A DNA stretch of 64,000 bases from Paracoccus alcaliphilus. Its GTDB lineage: Bacteria > Pseudomonadota > Alphaproteobacteria > Rhodobacterales > Rhodobacteraceae. Numbering within the stretch: the stretch's first letter is position 1; each line of letters begins with the position of its first letter. A model generated the notes under the pieces. That model was not told the origin of the DNA and searched no databases. It worked only from the letters and a program-made list of their open reading frames with translations. The translations under genes were made by a program, and so were the position numbers. Shown in pieces: positions 35,483 to 44,121 of this stretch. The stretch lies in NCBI RefSeq assembly GCF_028553725.1, contig NZ_CP067124.1:1684001-1748000 (forward strand). Reading direction: 5' to 3'.

Positions 35483-36354
35483 TGGCCAATTCAGAAGCAA
35501 TCCCGCTGCCCGAAGCCCCTAAACTGCGCCGTCTGGCGGGTGACGTGGTGGCCGGACGGCCCGCCGTCATCATTTCTCTGGTTACGGTGCTTGTCTTTGC
35601 CGTCATTGCCATCCTGGCGCCATGGATCGCACCCAAGGATCCGATGTCGCAAAGTTTTATCGCCATCAACGCGAAGCCCTCGTCCGAATATCTGCTGGGC
35701 ACCGACCAGTTCGGTCGCGATCTGCTGTCGCGATTGGTCTATGGTTCGCGCAATTCGCTGATATTCGGCCTCTTGTCGCCGGTTTTCGCGGCCATCGCGG
35801 GCACGTTCCTTGGCGTCACCGCAGGTTATTTCGGCGGCTGGATCGACCGGTTCGTCACCCGCATCATTGATATGCTGCTGGCCTTTCCCGAGCTGTTGCT
35901 GGCAATTCTGGTGGCGGCGGCGCTTGGCGGCGGGTTCTGGAACGTGGTCGCCGTCCTGACCATTGCCTTCACGCCCGGCTTCGCGCGTGTTGCCCGCGCA
36001 TCAACGCTGGCCGTCAAGCAGGAACCCTATATCGAGGCCGCGATCGCCTCGGGCGTCTCCACGCCGGTGATCATCTTCCGTCATGTCGTTCCCAATATCT
36101 CGGCGCCGATCGTGGTGCTGATGACATTGTGGAGCGCCTCGGCCATCCGGCTTGAGGCCACGCTCAGTTTCCTTGGCATCGGCACGCAACCGCCCGCGCC
36201 GTCATGGGGCAACATCATCCGCGAGGGCCTCGGCAACATGTTCGCCACGCCCTGGCCGATCCTGACCGGGGGGCTTGCGATCACCATCGTCGTGCTGGCG
36301 ATCTCAACCATCGGTGACGCCGTGCGCGACGCACTGGATCCGGAGATCAAATAA
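35482..36354 (+). CDS. ABC transporter permease (DppC type)
   Basis: The 290-residue permease has a long cytoplasmic N-terminus and about six helices. The DppC-type motifs LLGTDQFGRDLLSRLVYGSR and EAA-like EPYIEAAIASGVSTPVIIFRHVVPN are present, as are LSFLGIGTQPPAPSWG and a C-terminal DALDPEIK. It pairs with the preceding DppB-type subunit and overlaps the ATPase gene by TAATG. Confidence 0.93.
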   Translation: MANSEAIPLPEAPKLRRLAGDVVAGRPAVIISLVTVLVFAVIAILAPWIAPKDPMSQSFIAINAKPSSEYLLGTDQFGRDLLSRLVYGSRNSLIFGLLSPVFAAIAGTFLGVTAGYFGGWIDRFVTRIIDMLLAFPELLLAILVAAALGGGFWNVVAVLTIAFTPGFARVARASTLAVKQEPYIEAAIASGVSTPVIIFRHVVPNISAPIVVLMTLWSASAIRLEATLSFLGIGTQPPAPSWGNIIREGLGNMFATPWPILTGGLAITIVVLAISTIGDAVRDALDPEIK

Positions 36355-37352
36355 TGGCTGAACCACTGCTTGAAATATCCGATCTGACGCTGGAATTTGG
36401 TCCGATCAGCAATCCGGTGCGTGTGCTCAATCACGTCAGCCTGTCAGTCGTGGCCGGCGAGGCGGTCGGGTTGGTCGGCGAAAGCGGATCGGGTAAGTCG
36501 ATGACATCGCTTGCGACGATGCGCCTTCTGCCTGCGTCGGCCCGCCTGACCAGTGGCCAGATTCGACTAGAGGGAAATGGCGACCTGCTTGCGCTGCCAC
36601 CAGAGCGGATGCCAGACATCCGTGGTCGCGACATCGCCATGATCTTTCAGGAACCGATGAGTTCGCTGAATCCGGTGATGACGGTCGAGGCTCAGATCGC
36701 CGAGGCAATCATGCTGCACCAGCAAATGTCGCGGGAAGACAGGCGTGCGCGCGTGGTCGAACTGTTGCGCCTTGTGGGCATTCCTGATCCCGAGGCCCGG
36801 TTGAAGGCCTATCCGCACCAGATGTCCGGGGGGATGCGCCAGCGGGTCATGATCGCCATCGCCGTCGCCTGCAACCCGCGCTTGCTGATCGCAGATGAAC
36901 CGACCACCGCGCTGGACGTGACAATTCAGGCGCAGGTCCTCGATCTGCTGCGTGAAGTGCGGCAGCGGCTGGGCACGGCGGTGCTGATGATATCGCATGA
37001 TCTCGGTGTGATCTCAGAGCTTTGCGACCGAATCGTGGTCATGTATGCGGGCCATGTGGTCGAGACTGCGACAGTCGACGATCTGTTCGACAATCCGCAG
37101 CATCCCTATACCCGGGGTCTTCTGCGCGCGGTGCCTTCACTGGAAGCCAGCGAGCGACGGCTTTATCAGATACCGGGCTCTGTTCCGCCACCAGGCACCA
37201 TCAAGGCAGGCTGCCCCTTTGCGCCGCGTTGCGACCTGAAACGCGATATCTGCACACGGGAAATGCCGGATCTAACCCCGCGTGGCCCGGATCAGCGGGC
37301 AGCCTGCTGGGTCACCGCAGACGCCCCAATGAAAACGGAGACAATCGCATGA
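36354..37352 (+). CDS. ABC transporter ATP-binding protein (DppD type)
   Basis: The 332-residue ATPase has Walker [12 protein letters not shown], the signature [14 protein letters not shown], Walker [13 protein letters not shown] and H-loop MISHDLG. The C-terminal oligopeptide/dipeptide extension with cysteines ([18 protein letters not shown]), an iron-sulfur-like motif of this family, is present. It overlaps the next ATPase gene by ATGA. Confidence 0.94.
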   Translation: MAEPLLEISDLTLEFGPISNPVRVLNHVSLSVVAGEAVGLVGESGSGKSMTSLATMRLLPASARLTSGQIRLEGNGDLLALPPERMPDIRGRDIAMIFQEPMSSLNPVMTVEAQIAEAIMLHQQMSREDRRARVVELLRLVGIPDPEARLKAYPHQMSGGMRQRVMIAIAVACNPRLLIADEPTTALDVTIQAQVLDLLREVRQRLGTAVLMISHDLGVISELCDRIVVMYAGHVVETATVDDLFDNPQHPYTRGLLRAVPSLEASERRLYQIPGSVPPPGTIKAGCPFAPRCDLKRDICTREMPDLTPRGPDQRAACWVTADAPMKTETIA

Positions 37353-38338
37353 CCGCGGACACTCTCAGGGTTGAAGGTCTGGCCAAGACCTTTGAAAGCA
37401 ACGGTGGCCTGCTGGGCCGAAAAGGTGCTGCCGTAAGGGCGGTTGACGGCATTGATCTGACGATGAAGGCCGGCGAAACGCTGGCCGTTGTGGGCGAATC
37501 CGGCTGCGGGAAATCCACCCTTGGCCGCTTGCTTCTTCGTCTGATCGAACCAAGCGAGGGAAAAATCTGGCTGGACGATACCGAGATCACCGGCCTGTCG
37601 CGCAGGCAGATGCGTCAGTTCCGCCGCCATGCGCAGATGGTGTTTCAGGACCCCTATGGCTCGCTGTCGCCGCGCCGGACGATCGCGCAGATCATCGCCG
37701 AACCGATGGAGGTCTTCGGCACTGTCACCGGCAAGCGCGACCGGCGCGAAAAGGTCGCAGAGCTTCTGCGTCAGGTCGGCTTGCCGACATCAGTCATGGA
37801 TCGCAATCCGCGGCAGTTCTCGGGTGGGCAGCGCCAGCGGATCTGCATCGCCCGCGCCATCTCGGTATCGCCGCGTTTCATCGTGGCGGATGAGCCCGTA
37901 TCGGCGCTGGATGTGTCTATTCAGGCGCAGATCATCAATCTGATGCAGGATCTGCAGGTCGAAAAGGGCTTTGCATCCCTGTTCATCGCCCATGACCTGG
38001 CCGTGGTGCGTCATATCGCCGACCGCGTGGCGGTAATGTATCTGGGGCGCATCGTCGAAATCGGCCCGAAAGAGCAGATCTACGAGGCGCCGCAGCATCC
38101 ATATACACAGGCGCTGCTGTCTGCCGCGCCGGAAATCGGCCGGATAAAGCGCCGCAAGCGGCTGATCCTCGGCGGAGACGTACCCAGCCCGACGAAGATC
38201 CCCTCTGGTTGCAGCTTTCATACGCGCTGTCCCATCGCGCAGGAAAGGTGTCGAATGGAAAGGCCTGCGTTGGCAACCGTCGCAGGCCCGCAGCAGGCAG
38301 CGTGTCACTTTGCGAAGCCACATCCCATACCGGTGTAG
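37349..38338 (+). CDS. ABC transporter ATP-binding protein (DppF type)
   Basis: The 329-residue ATPase starts at ATG 37349, overlapping the dppD-type stop. It has Walker A GESGCGKSTLG, signature FSGGQRQRICIARA, Walker B FIVADEPVSALD, switch IAHDLAVVRHI and a C-terminal CSFHTRCPIAQERC motif. It is the last gene of the transporter operon. The IS630 remnant starts right after its stop codon, so any original terminator has been removed. Confidence 0.94.
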   Translation: MTADTLRVEGLAKTFESNGGLLGRKGAAVRAVDGIDLTMKAGETLAVVGESGCGKSTLGRLLLRLIEPSEGKIWLDDTEITGLSRRQMRQFRRHAQMVFQDPYGSLSPRRTIAQIIAEPMEVFGTVTGKRDRREKVAELLRQVGLPTSVMDRNPRQFSGGQRQRICIARAISVSPRFIVADEPVSALDVSIQAQIINLMQDLQVEKGFASLFIAHDLAVVRHIADRVAVMYLGRIVEIGPKEQIYEAPQHPYTQALLSAAPEIGRIKRRKRLILGGDVPSPTKIPSGCSFHTRCPIAQERCRMERPALATVAGPQQAACHFAKPHPIPV

Positions 38339-38342
38339 AGAA

Positions 38343-38537
38343 GGGTACCTGCCGCCGTATTCGCCTGACCTGAACCCCATCGAAATGGCATTTGCAAAGC
38401 TCAAGGCGCATCTCAGACGCATCGCAGCGCGCAGCTTTATCCAAGTCTTCGACGCCATCGGAAAGGTCTGCGACATGTTCGACCCAACCGAATGCTGGAA
38501 CTATTTCGTCTGTTCTGAACAAGCTGGAACGGTTTGA
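38343..38537 (+). pseudogene. IS630-family transposase C-terminal fragment
   Basis: The frame reads YLPPYSPDLNPIEMAFAKLK to a stop at 38537. The YSPDLNPIE block carries the third catalytic acid of IS630/Tc1-type DDE transposases. The N-terminal three quarters are absent. It begins a few bases after the ABC ATPase gene. Confidence 0.85.
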
Positions 38538-38845
38538 TATTGTGGGATGATCTGTTGGTTTTGTTGGTGTTTTCTTGCAGGATTTTGTAATCTTGACGCA
38601 GAAACCCTGCAATTTGTGATCGCCAATGAAGCCCCATTCCCGGACCGCCGAACAGGATGATCTTCTGCGCCCCAGGCTGGTGGATATGATCGATCTGCGC
38701 CACGAATTGGTGCAGCTCGCGGCGCTGATCGACTGGGAGTTCTTCGAGCGGGAATGGGCCGGGTTCTTCCCCTCGGCGACGGGGCGCCCGGCGACTTCTC
38801 CGCGTCTGATCGCCGGGCTGATGTATCTGCAGCATGCGTTCAAGC
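38538..38845 (+). pseudogene. IS5-family element, left part, cut by IS66
   Basis: A transposase start at ATG 38626 gives DLLRPRLVDMIDLRHELVQL and GLMYLQHAFK, the N-terminal domain of IS5-family enzymes, and then breaks at 38845 where the IS66 end begins. The 88 bases upstream are probably the element's own left end. No other part of the element is seen. Confidence 0.75.
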
Positions 38846-38946
38846 GTAAGCGCGACGCCGATCCCCTCCTGCCATTTTTGAGTTGATGCCTTCATTCTCC
38901 ACGCACATGTGCGGCGGAGGTTTTGGATTTGGAGAGAGACGGCAAA

Positions 38947-39363
38947 ATGGGCGTCCAATTGGACGGCTCTATAGGCGTCGGGGTCTCGCGGCTTGAGGTG
39001 ATCGGGGGGCCAAGCGGTCGTCGGCGGCGGACGAAGGCAGAGCGGGCGCGGATCGCGGCGGAGAGCATGATGCCCGGGGTGACGGTCGCAGATACTGCGC
39101 GCAAGCACGGCACGACCCGCTGGCAGATTTACGATTGGCGCAAGCAGATACGCAAAGGTAATTTGGTGGTGCCCGAAAGCGTGGCGGCCTTGCCGTTCTT
39201 CGCGGAACTGGTGGTTGATGACAGCGCGACTGAGGCTTCGGCGGCCGTCCCCGGGTCTGATCTCGAAATCGTGGTGGGCGACATCGTCATCCGCGCGGGT
39301 CCTGGTGTCGACGAGGGCCAACTGACCCGGGCAATCCGCGCGGCACGGGCAGCGGCGTCGTGA
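38947..39363 (+). CDS. tnpA: IS66 accessory protein TnpA
   Basis: The 138-residue protein starts at ATG 38947. It has the helix-turn-helix of IS66 OrfA (ARIAAESMMPGVTVADTARK, TRWQIYDWRKQIRKG) and the tail VIRAGPGVDEGQLTRAIRA. It is required together with TnpB for transposition, presumably by binding the ends. Its stop overlaps the tnpB start. Confidence 0.9.
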   Translation: MGVQLDGSIGVGVSRLEVIGGPSGRRRRTKAERARIAAESMMPGVTVADTARKHGTTRWQIYDWRKQIRKGNLVVPESVAALPFFAELVVDDSATEASAAVPGSDLEIVVGDIVIRAGPGVDEGQLTRAIRAARAAAS

Positions 39364-39716
39364 TGTTCGGCCAGGGCGGCCCGGTGAAGGTCTTCGTGGC
39401 GACCCGGCCTGTCGACTTTCGCAAGGGGATCGACGGTCTGGCACTGGCGGTGCAGGAGATGTTCGGGATGGACCCGTTCTGCGGAGCCGCCTTTGTGTTC
39501 CGAGCGAAGCGGGCGGATCGGATCAAGCTCTTGATCTGGGATCAGACCGGGATGGTGCTGGTTCACAAGCGGCTCGAGGGCGGCAAGTTCGTCTGGCCAC
39601 AGGTGCGCGACGGGGTCATGCGCATGTCCGGAGCGCAGTTTGCAGCGCTGTTTGAGGGCGTGGATTGGCGGCTGGTCCGACCCGAACGGGCGCGGCGCCC
39701 GCTGGCGGCGGGGTGA
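39363..39716 (+). CDS. tnpB: IS66 accessory protein TnpB
   Basis: The 117-residue protein (ATG 39363; GTG 39360 also possible) has the family core VFVATRPVDFRKGIDGLAL, FVFRAKRADRIKLLIWDQTG and HKRLEGGKFVWPQ. It is intact. The biochemical role of IS66 TnpB is not well defined. Confidence 0.93.
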   Translation: MFGQGGPVKVFVATRPVDFRKGIDGLALAVQEMFGMDPFCGAAFVFRAKRADRIKLLIWDQTGMVLVHKRLEGGKFVWPQVRDGVMRMSGAQFAALFEGVDWRLVRPERARRPLAAG

Positions 39717-39784
39717 CTGGCAGGCTGCGTCGAAACGCCTGTTTTTGCTGGCCTGCAAGGGCATCCTGTGATTCACTTCCCGCC

Positions 39785-41350
39785 ATGGAAACAGCTGATC
39801 TTGCGCGCGAAAACGCCCTGCTGAAGGCCCGCCTCGCCGAGGTGGAGGCGACGCTGGCCGAGACGCAAGAGGCCAATCGGCGGCTGCAGGATATCCTGCA
39901 CGCGGCGCAGCGCGAGAAATTCGGCAAGCGCTCCGAAAAGCTCTCGCCCGACCAGTTCAACCTGCCCCTGGAAGATGCCGAATTTGCTCAAGGTGTGCTC
40001 GAGGCAGCACAAGAAAAGGCCGAAGCGGCGATGCAGCGGGCGCGCGGGGAAACACCCCGCAAGCCCAAGCGCAACCGCGGGCATCTGCCGTCCCATCTGC
40101 CTCGGGTTGAGCGCGTGATCGAGCCTGCCAGCACGCTCTGTCCCTGCGGTTGCGGCGAGATGTCCAGGATCGGGGAAGACGTGTCCGAACGTCTCGACGT
40201 GATCCCCGCCCAGTTCCGGGTGCTGGTCACGCGGCGCCCGAAATACGCCTGCCGCCGTTGCTCGCAAGCTGTCGCGCAGGCCCATGCCCCCGAGCATGTC
40301 GTGCCCGGCGGGCTGCCCACGGAACTCTTCATCGCCTGGATTATCGTCTCGAAGTTCGGTGACCACCTGCCGTTTTATCGGCAGGCCGAGATCTTCAAGC
40401 GGCAAGGGATCGATCTGGACCGCGGCACACTCGGCAACTGGGTCGGGCGCGCCTGTTTCCACCTGATGCCCGTCATCAACCAGATGCGTGCCCATCTGCG
40501 TGGCGCAGACCGCATCTTCGTGGATGAAACCCGCGCGCCGGTGCTGGAACCGGGCCTGAAACGCACCAAGAGCGGATTCTTCTGGGCCGTCGTATCCGAT
40601 GATCGCGGCCATGGCGGGGCTGGCCCACCCATCGTGCTCTTCCACTATGCCCCTGGCCGGGGTAAGGCGCATCCGCTGAACTTCCTCGCCGGATACCACG
40701 GCCGCTTCCTGCAATGCGACGCCTACCAGTCCTACAACGCGATGACCGAGATCGCGCGCGACAATGGCCCGTGGCAACTGGTCTATTGCTGGACCCATGT
40801 CCGCCGCCGCTTCGTAAAGCGCTTCGAGAGCGATGGTTCACCCATTGCCGAGGAAATGCTGCGCCAGATCGCGCTGCTTTATCAGATCGAGAAGTCCGTG
40901 CGGAGCAAGGAGGCCGCTATGCGCCTTGCTGCCCGGCGTGAGCATTCGGCCCCGATCATCGCGGCGCTGAAACCCTGGCTGGAAGCCCAACTCTCGCGCA
41001 TACCGCAGAAATCCCAGCTTGCCGAAGACATCCGCTACTCCCTCGCGCACTGGCCCGGACTGATCCGCTTCCTCGAGCACGGCATGCTGGAACTCGACAC
41101 CAACCCGGTCGAGAACCAGATCAGGCCGATTGCCCTGACAAGAAAAAATGCACTCTTCGCCGGGAATGAAGTCGGCGCCGAAAACTGGGCTATGCTCGCC
41201 TCGCTGGTCGCTACCTGCAAGATGTCCGACGTGAACCCGGTCGACTATCTCGCCGCCACACTGCGCGCCATCCTCGACGGTCACCCACAAAGCGGTATCG
41301 AAGACCTCATGCCATGGCGCTTCAACCAGCCGTCAAGCCTCGCAGCATAG
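39785..41350 (+). CDS. tnpC: IS66 family transposase TnpC
   Basis: The 521-residue transposase has an N-terminal coiled coil (ALLKARLAEVEATLAETQEA), a zinc-finger-like CPCGCGEM region with KYACRRCSQ, and a DDE domain with IFVDETRAPVLEPG, FLQCDAYQSYNAM and LELDTNPVENQIRPIALTRK (catalytic Glu), then the C-terminal DYLAATLRAILDGHPQSGI. It is full length and apparently functional. Confidence 0.94.
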   Translation: METADLARENALLKARLAEVEATLAETQEANRRLQDILHAAQREKFGKRSEKLSPDQFNLPLEDAEFAQGVLEAAQEKAEAAMQRARGETPRKPKRNRGHLPSHLPRVERVIEPASTLCPCGCGEMSRIGEDVSERLDVIPAQFRVLVTRRPKYACRRCSQAVAQAHAPEHVVPGGLPTELFIAWIIVSKFGDHLPFYRQAEIFKRQGIDLDRGTLGNWVGRACFHLMPVINQMRAHLRGADRIFVDETRAPVLEPGLKRTKSGFFWAVVSDDRGHGGAGPPIVLFHYAPGRGKAHPLNFLAGYHGRFLQCDAYQSYNAMTEIARDNGPWQLVYCWTHVRRRFVKRFESDGSPIAEEMLRQIALLYQIEKSVRSKEAAMRLAARREHSAPIIAALKPWLEAQLSRIPQKSQLAEDIRYSLAHWPGLIRFLEHGMLELDTNPVENQIRPIALTRKNALFAGNEVGAENWAMLASLVATCKMSDVNPVDYLAATLRAILDGHPQSGIEDLMPWRFNQPSSLAA

Positions 41351-41372
41351 GGCCGCAACGTCGCGCTTACAC

Positions 41373-41510
41373 CTGATTGCCCAGGGCTGGGCGCTGGCCG
41401 AACGCCTGATGGGCCGGACCCGCGTCGTCTGGTCGCGTCCGCAGGCCGTCGAGGCTGCCCGGGAAGCCGACGCCCTGTCGAAGGCGCTCCGCGATGCCGG
41501 CGCGCTTTGA
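41373..41510 (+). pseudogene. C-terminal fragment of an unknown gene behind IS66
   Basis: From the IS66 border one frame reads LIAQGWALAERLMGRTRVVW and AREADALSKALRDAGAL to a TGA at 41508-41510. Composition and codon use look coding. The 5' part is lost and the family is not recognised; a phage or plasmid origin is possible. Confidence 0.4.
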
Positions 41511-41532
41511 GGGGGCGGAGGATCTGGCCTAG

Positions 41533-41685
41533 GTGGCGCCTGACCATGTGGCGACGCCTGCGACGTTCTCGATCACCAGGGATGGGATGACGGTCTGGCG
41601 GGCTGGGCAGCCGATCCTGCATGTGTCGCGCGATGCGCTGCCGGGGATTGCCCTGCGGTGTTTGGTGGCGTGGCATGAGGGGTGA
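41533..41685 (+). CDS. Small hypothetical protein (50 residues)
   Basis: From GTG 41533 the frame encodes VAPDHVATPATFSITRDGMT and VWRAGQPILHVSRDALPGIA, ending WHEG. It looks like a compact coding sequence with alternating polar and hydrophobic residues and may belong with the fragment just upstream. Its function is unknown. Confidence 0.35.
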   Translation: MAPDHVATPATFSITRDGMTVWRAGQPILHVSRDALPGIALRCLVAWHEG

Positions 41686-41716
41686 CGGAGACGCCATCCC
41701 TCTGCACGCTTCACAG

Positions 41717-43135
41717 TCAGAGCATAAAGTCAGCCTCTGAAATGCCGCCCAGACCGAATAGCTCGATGGCGAAGTCCGCGCGACCATCGCCATCGACATC
41801 GCCCCTAACAGTCACACTATCACCAGTTCGCGCATACCATACCGAATGCGCCGCAGCTGATGTTCCAGAAAAACTGAGGCTTTGATTACCTGTCTCGCTG
41901 GTATCGGCGTCGATTGAGCGAAGATCCAAACGATCGAAACCGCGTTGGAAGTCCATAATCCGGTCACGTCCGGCGCCGACAGGGCTGTCACCAGGATTTC
42001 GGAACACGAAGACATCTGCCCCAGCACCTCCATAAAGCACATCACTTCCTGCGCCGCCGATTATTCGGTCCTGACCTGCACCGCCACGTAGCGTATCGTT
42101 GCCGACCCCGCCGTCCAGCAGATCATTACTCGCACCACCTTCAAGAATATCGTTGCCTGCTTGCCCAAAAAGTCGATCAACGCCGTTGCCACCTAGCAGG
42201 CGATCTGCGCCCTGGCCGCCATAAAGGCTGTCATTTCCATTGCCGCCAAGCAGCGTGTCTTTGCCACCACCCCCTTGCAGGAGATCGTTCCCAGCCCCAC
42301 CTTCTAGCCTGTCATGGCCCGCGTCACCACGAAGTGTATCGTGTCCTGCGCCTCCGCGCAGGAGGTCATTTCCAGCACTTCCGCGCAGTAGGTCATTGCC
42401 GCCGCCGCCATCCAAGGTGTCGTTCCCCGCATCCCCTTGCAGGTAGTCATTCCCCGCCTGTCCGAACAGACGATCATCGCCTGCCCCGCCATATAGCGAA
42501 TCCCGTCCGTCGCCCCCATAAAGGACATCATTTCCAGCATTTCCGTACAAAGCGTCGTTTCCAGCCTGTCCATATATCAGGTCGGACCCATTGCCTCCGC
42601 GGATCGTGTCGTTGCCAGCGCCGGCCCAAACTGTATCGTTTCCATCCCCACTAAATACGTTGTCATTTCCGCCGTAGAGATACAGAAGATCATTTCCCCG
42701 CATATTTAAAAGGACACCATCGACTGATCGGGAAGTGGTTTCGAGGATGTCTGCTGAAGTTGAGCCGTGATATTCATAGTTGAGATTAAGTAGAAGCTTT
42801 TCAATGGCTGCTCGATCAGTGCCGGATGCTTCCCGCTGTATCGCAGTATAGATATCCGCGCCATCCAGATTGATATTTCTTGTCTCGATGATTTTCGTTG
42901 TTCCATCGAATATATCCAATCCCAATACCAGGCCGCCCACCAGATACGCTGCGCCCGACACTTGAGCAAACTCCAAATCTCTACCCGTCAGGACGAATCG
43001 ATACCCGCCGTCGTGCAAAACGGCCTCAGTTGAGTTGTAAGAGGTCACAACGGCGTCAAATGCAATTCGGTCGATCGCGTCCACGAAAGTGGCGAGGCCG
43101 TTGTTAACTCCAGGGGCTATTCTGATAGTTGGCAT
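41717..43135 (-). CDS. RTX calcium-binding protein with secretion-type C-terminus
   Basis: The 472-residue product starts MPTIRIAPGVNNGLATFVDA at ATG 43135 behind GGAGGT. Residues 1-140 are non-repetitive (RFVLTGRDLEFAQVSGAAYL). About 17 glycine/aspartate nonapeptides follow, then a serralysin-like C-terminal region (DVFVFRNPGDSPVGAGRDRI, FDRLDLRSIDADTS) ending FGLGGISEADFML, matching type I secretion substrates. No protease motif is present. The protein differs from the RTX protein at 4564 outside the repeats. No dedicated transporter is nearby. Confidence 0.85.
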   Translation of the reverse strand: MPTIRIAPGVNNGLATFVDAIDRIAFDAVVTSYNSTEAVLHDGGYRFVLTGRDLEFAQVSGAAYLVGGLVLGLDIFDGTTKIIETRNINLDGADIYTAIQREASGTDRAAIEKLLLNLNYEYHGSTSADILETTSRSVDGVLLNMRGNDLLYLYGGNDNVFSGDGNDTVWAGAGNDTIRGGNGSDLIYGQAGNDALYGNAGNDVLYGGDGRDSLYGGAGDDRLFGQAGNDYLQGDAGNDTLDGGGGNDLLRGSAGNDLLRGGAGHDTLRGDAGHDRLEGGAGNDLLQGGGGKDTLLGGNGNDSLYGGQGADRLLGGNGVDRLFGQAGNDILEGGASNDLLDGGVGNDTLRGGAGQDRIIGGAGSDVLYGGAGADVFVFRNPGDSPVGAGRDRIMDFQRGFDRLDLRSIDADTSETGNQSLSFSGTSAAAHSVWYARTGDSVTVRGDVDGDGRADFAIELFGLGGISEADFML

Positions 43136-43280
43136 GTCGAGACCTCCAAAGGGGTATGCATGAAGCGGATCGGCTGCTGAGCGGCTGAGCGCTTTCGACA
43201 ACGCTTCGCGCTATGTTTCGAAGTTTGATGAAATCTTTCTAGATTCGGCAAGCCTTTAGTGATGGCGATGGCGCGACAGC

Positions 43281-43586
43281 ATGAGTGCGATGGGGGCGCA
43301 GGCCGACGCACTACTAATCGAAAGCGAGGCAAAGCGGCGTCTGGCCGATGAATACGATGCGGCGCAGGAGAGGGGTGAGGTTGTCGGACATGGCGGCGAC
43401 CGAGTTAGCAAGGTTTCCGGCAGGAACCTTGCTCCCGCAACCGCCGCGGATCTGGGATTGTCGAAAAAGCAAGTCCACGAAGCTCGCCAGATCCGTGATG
43501 CGGAGGCCACGCAGCCCGGCATCGTCAAACAGACGCTGGACCGGGCCATTGCGGATCGTCGTGAGCCGACGCGGGCATCTCCATAG
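43281..43586 (+). CDS. Hypothetical protein, possible ParB/plasmid-type fragment
   Basis: The 101-residue frame starts at ATG 43281. The sequence KRRLADEYDAAQERGEVVGH followed by LGLSKKQVHEARQIRDAE resembles small phage or plasmid proteins with a ParB-like helix-turn-helix (site recognition followed by a degenerate HTH). The helix-turn-helix is central and the C-terminus is short, so it may be a truncated form. The 106 bases after it, up to the IS21 fragment, show no gene. Confidence 0.45.
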   Translation: MSAMGAQADALLIESEAKRRLADEYDAAQERGEVVGHGGDRVSKVSGRNLAPATAADLGLSKKQVHEARQIRDAEATQPGIVKQTLDRAIADRREPTRASP

Positions 43587-43692
43587 ATGCCCTTCCGCAT
43601 TTGGGGGCTGCCTCCTCGACGGCGGCGAGGGAACCCATCCGTTGTCGGTTAGTTTTCGCAGTTCCCGAAACCGGCCTTCTTGGCGGCGAAAT

Positions 43693-44121
43693 CTGCCGGC
43701 TATCGTCAATCTGATCAACCAGCTGGTCGAGCCGGTCATCACCCCCCTGGGCGAGCCCTACACCTATCCGCAGCTGACCATGCGCCCGGAAGCCGATTGC
43801 AAGCGCTATGAGACACTGTGCTCCGCCGAGGAGGCCCCCGCATGAACGCCCTCATCGATCAACTGACCGTCCTGAGGCTGCATGGAATGGCAGCTTGCGC
43901 ACATGATTTGCTGTCCGCGCGCAAGCCGCCAAGTCTGACCACTGCGATAAAACAACTGATCGACGCGGAGACTGTAGAGCGCCGGGTGCGCTCCATCCAG
44001 TATCAAATGCGCATCGCGAAGTTCCCGCATCACAAGGATTTTGCCACCTTCGATTACGGCGCAGCAGCCGTCACCAAGGCCCAGATCGAACCCTTCTGCA
44101 CGGGCCAGTTCACCGAGGAGG
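43693..44121 (+). mobile_element. IS21 internal fragment (end of istA, start of istB)
   Basis: The sequence matches the complement of 23263-23691 with no difference noticed. It encodes the last 50 residues of IstA and the first 93 of IstB (start 43842), and then is cut by the IS903-type element at 44122. Neither IS21 end is present. The identity shows recent descent from the same element as the complete copy. Confidence 0.9.

Larger units (their letters stand above)
38846..41370 (+). mobile_element. IS66-family element (2525 bp)
   Basis: The left end GTAAGCGCGACG (38846) matches the inverted right end CGTCGCGCTTAC (ending 41370), the typical IS66 terminus. It carries tnpA, tnpB and tnpC in order. 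The 8-bp flanks (GTTCAAGC and ACCTGATT) differ, so the target duplication is missing and one flank has been rearranged after insertion. Confidence 0.9.
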
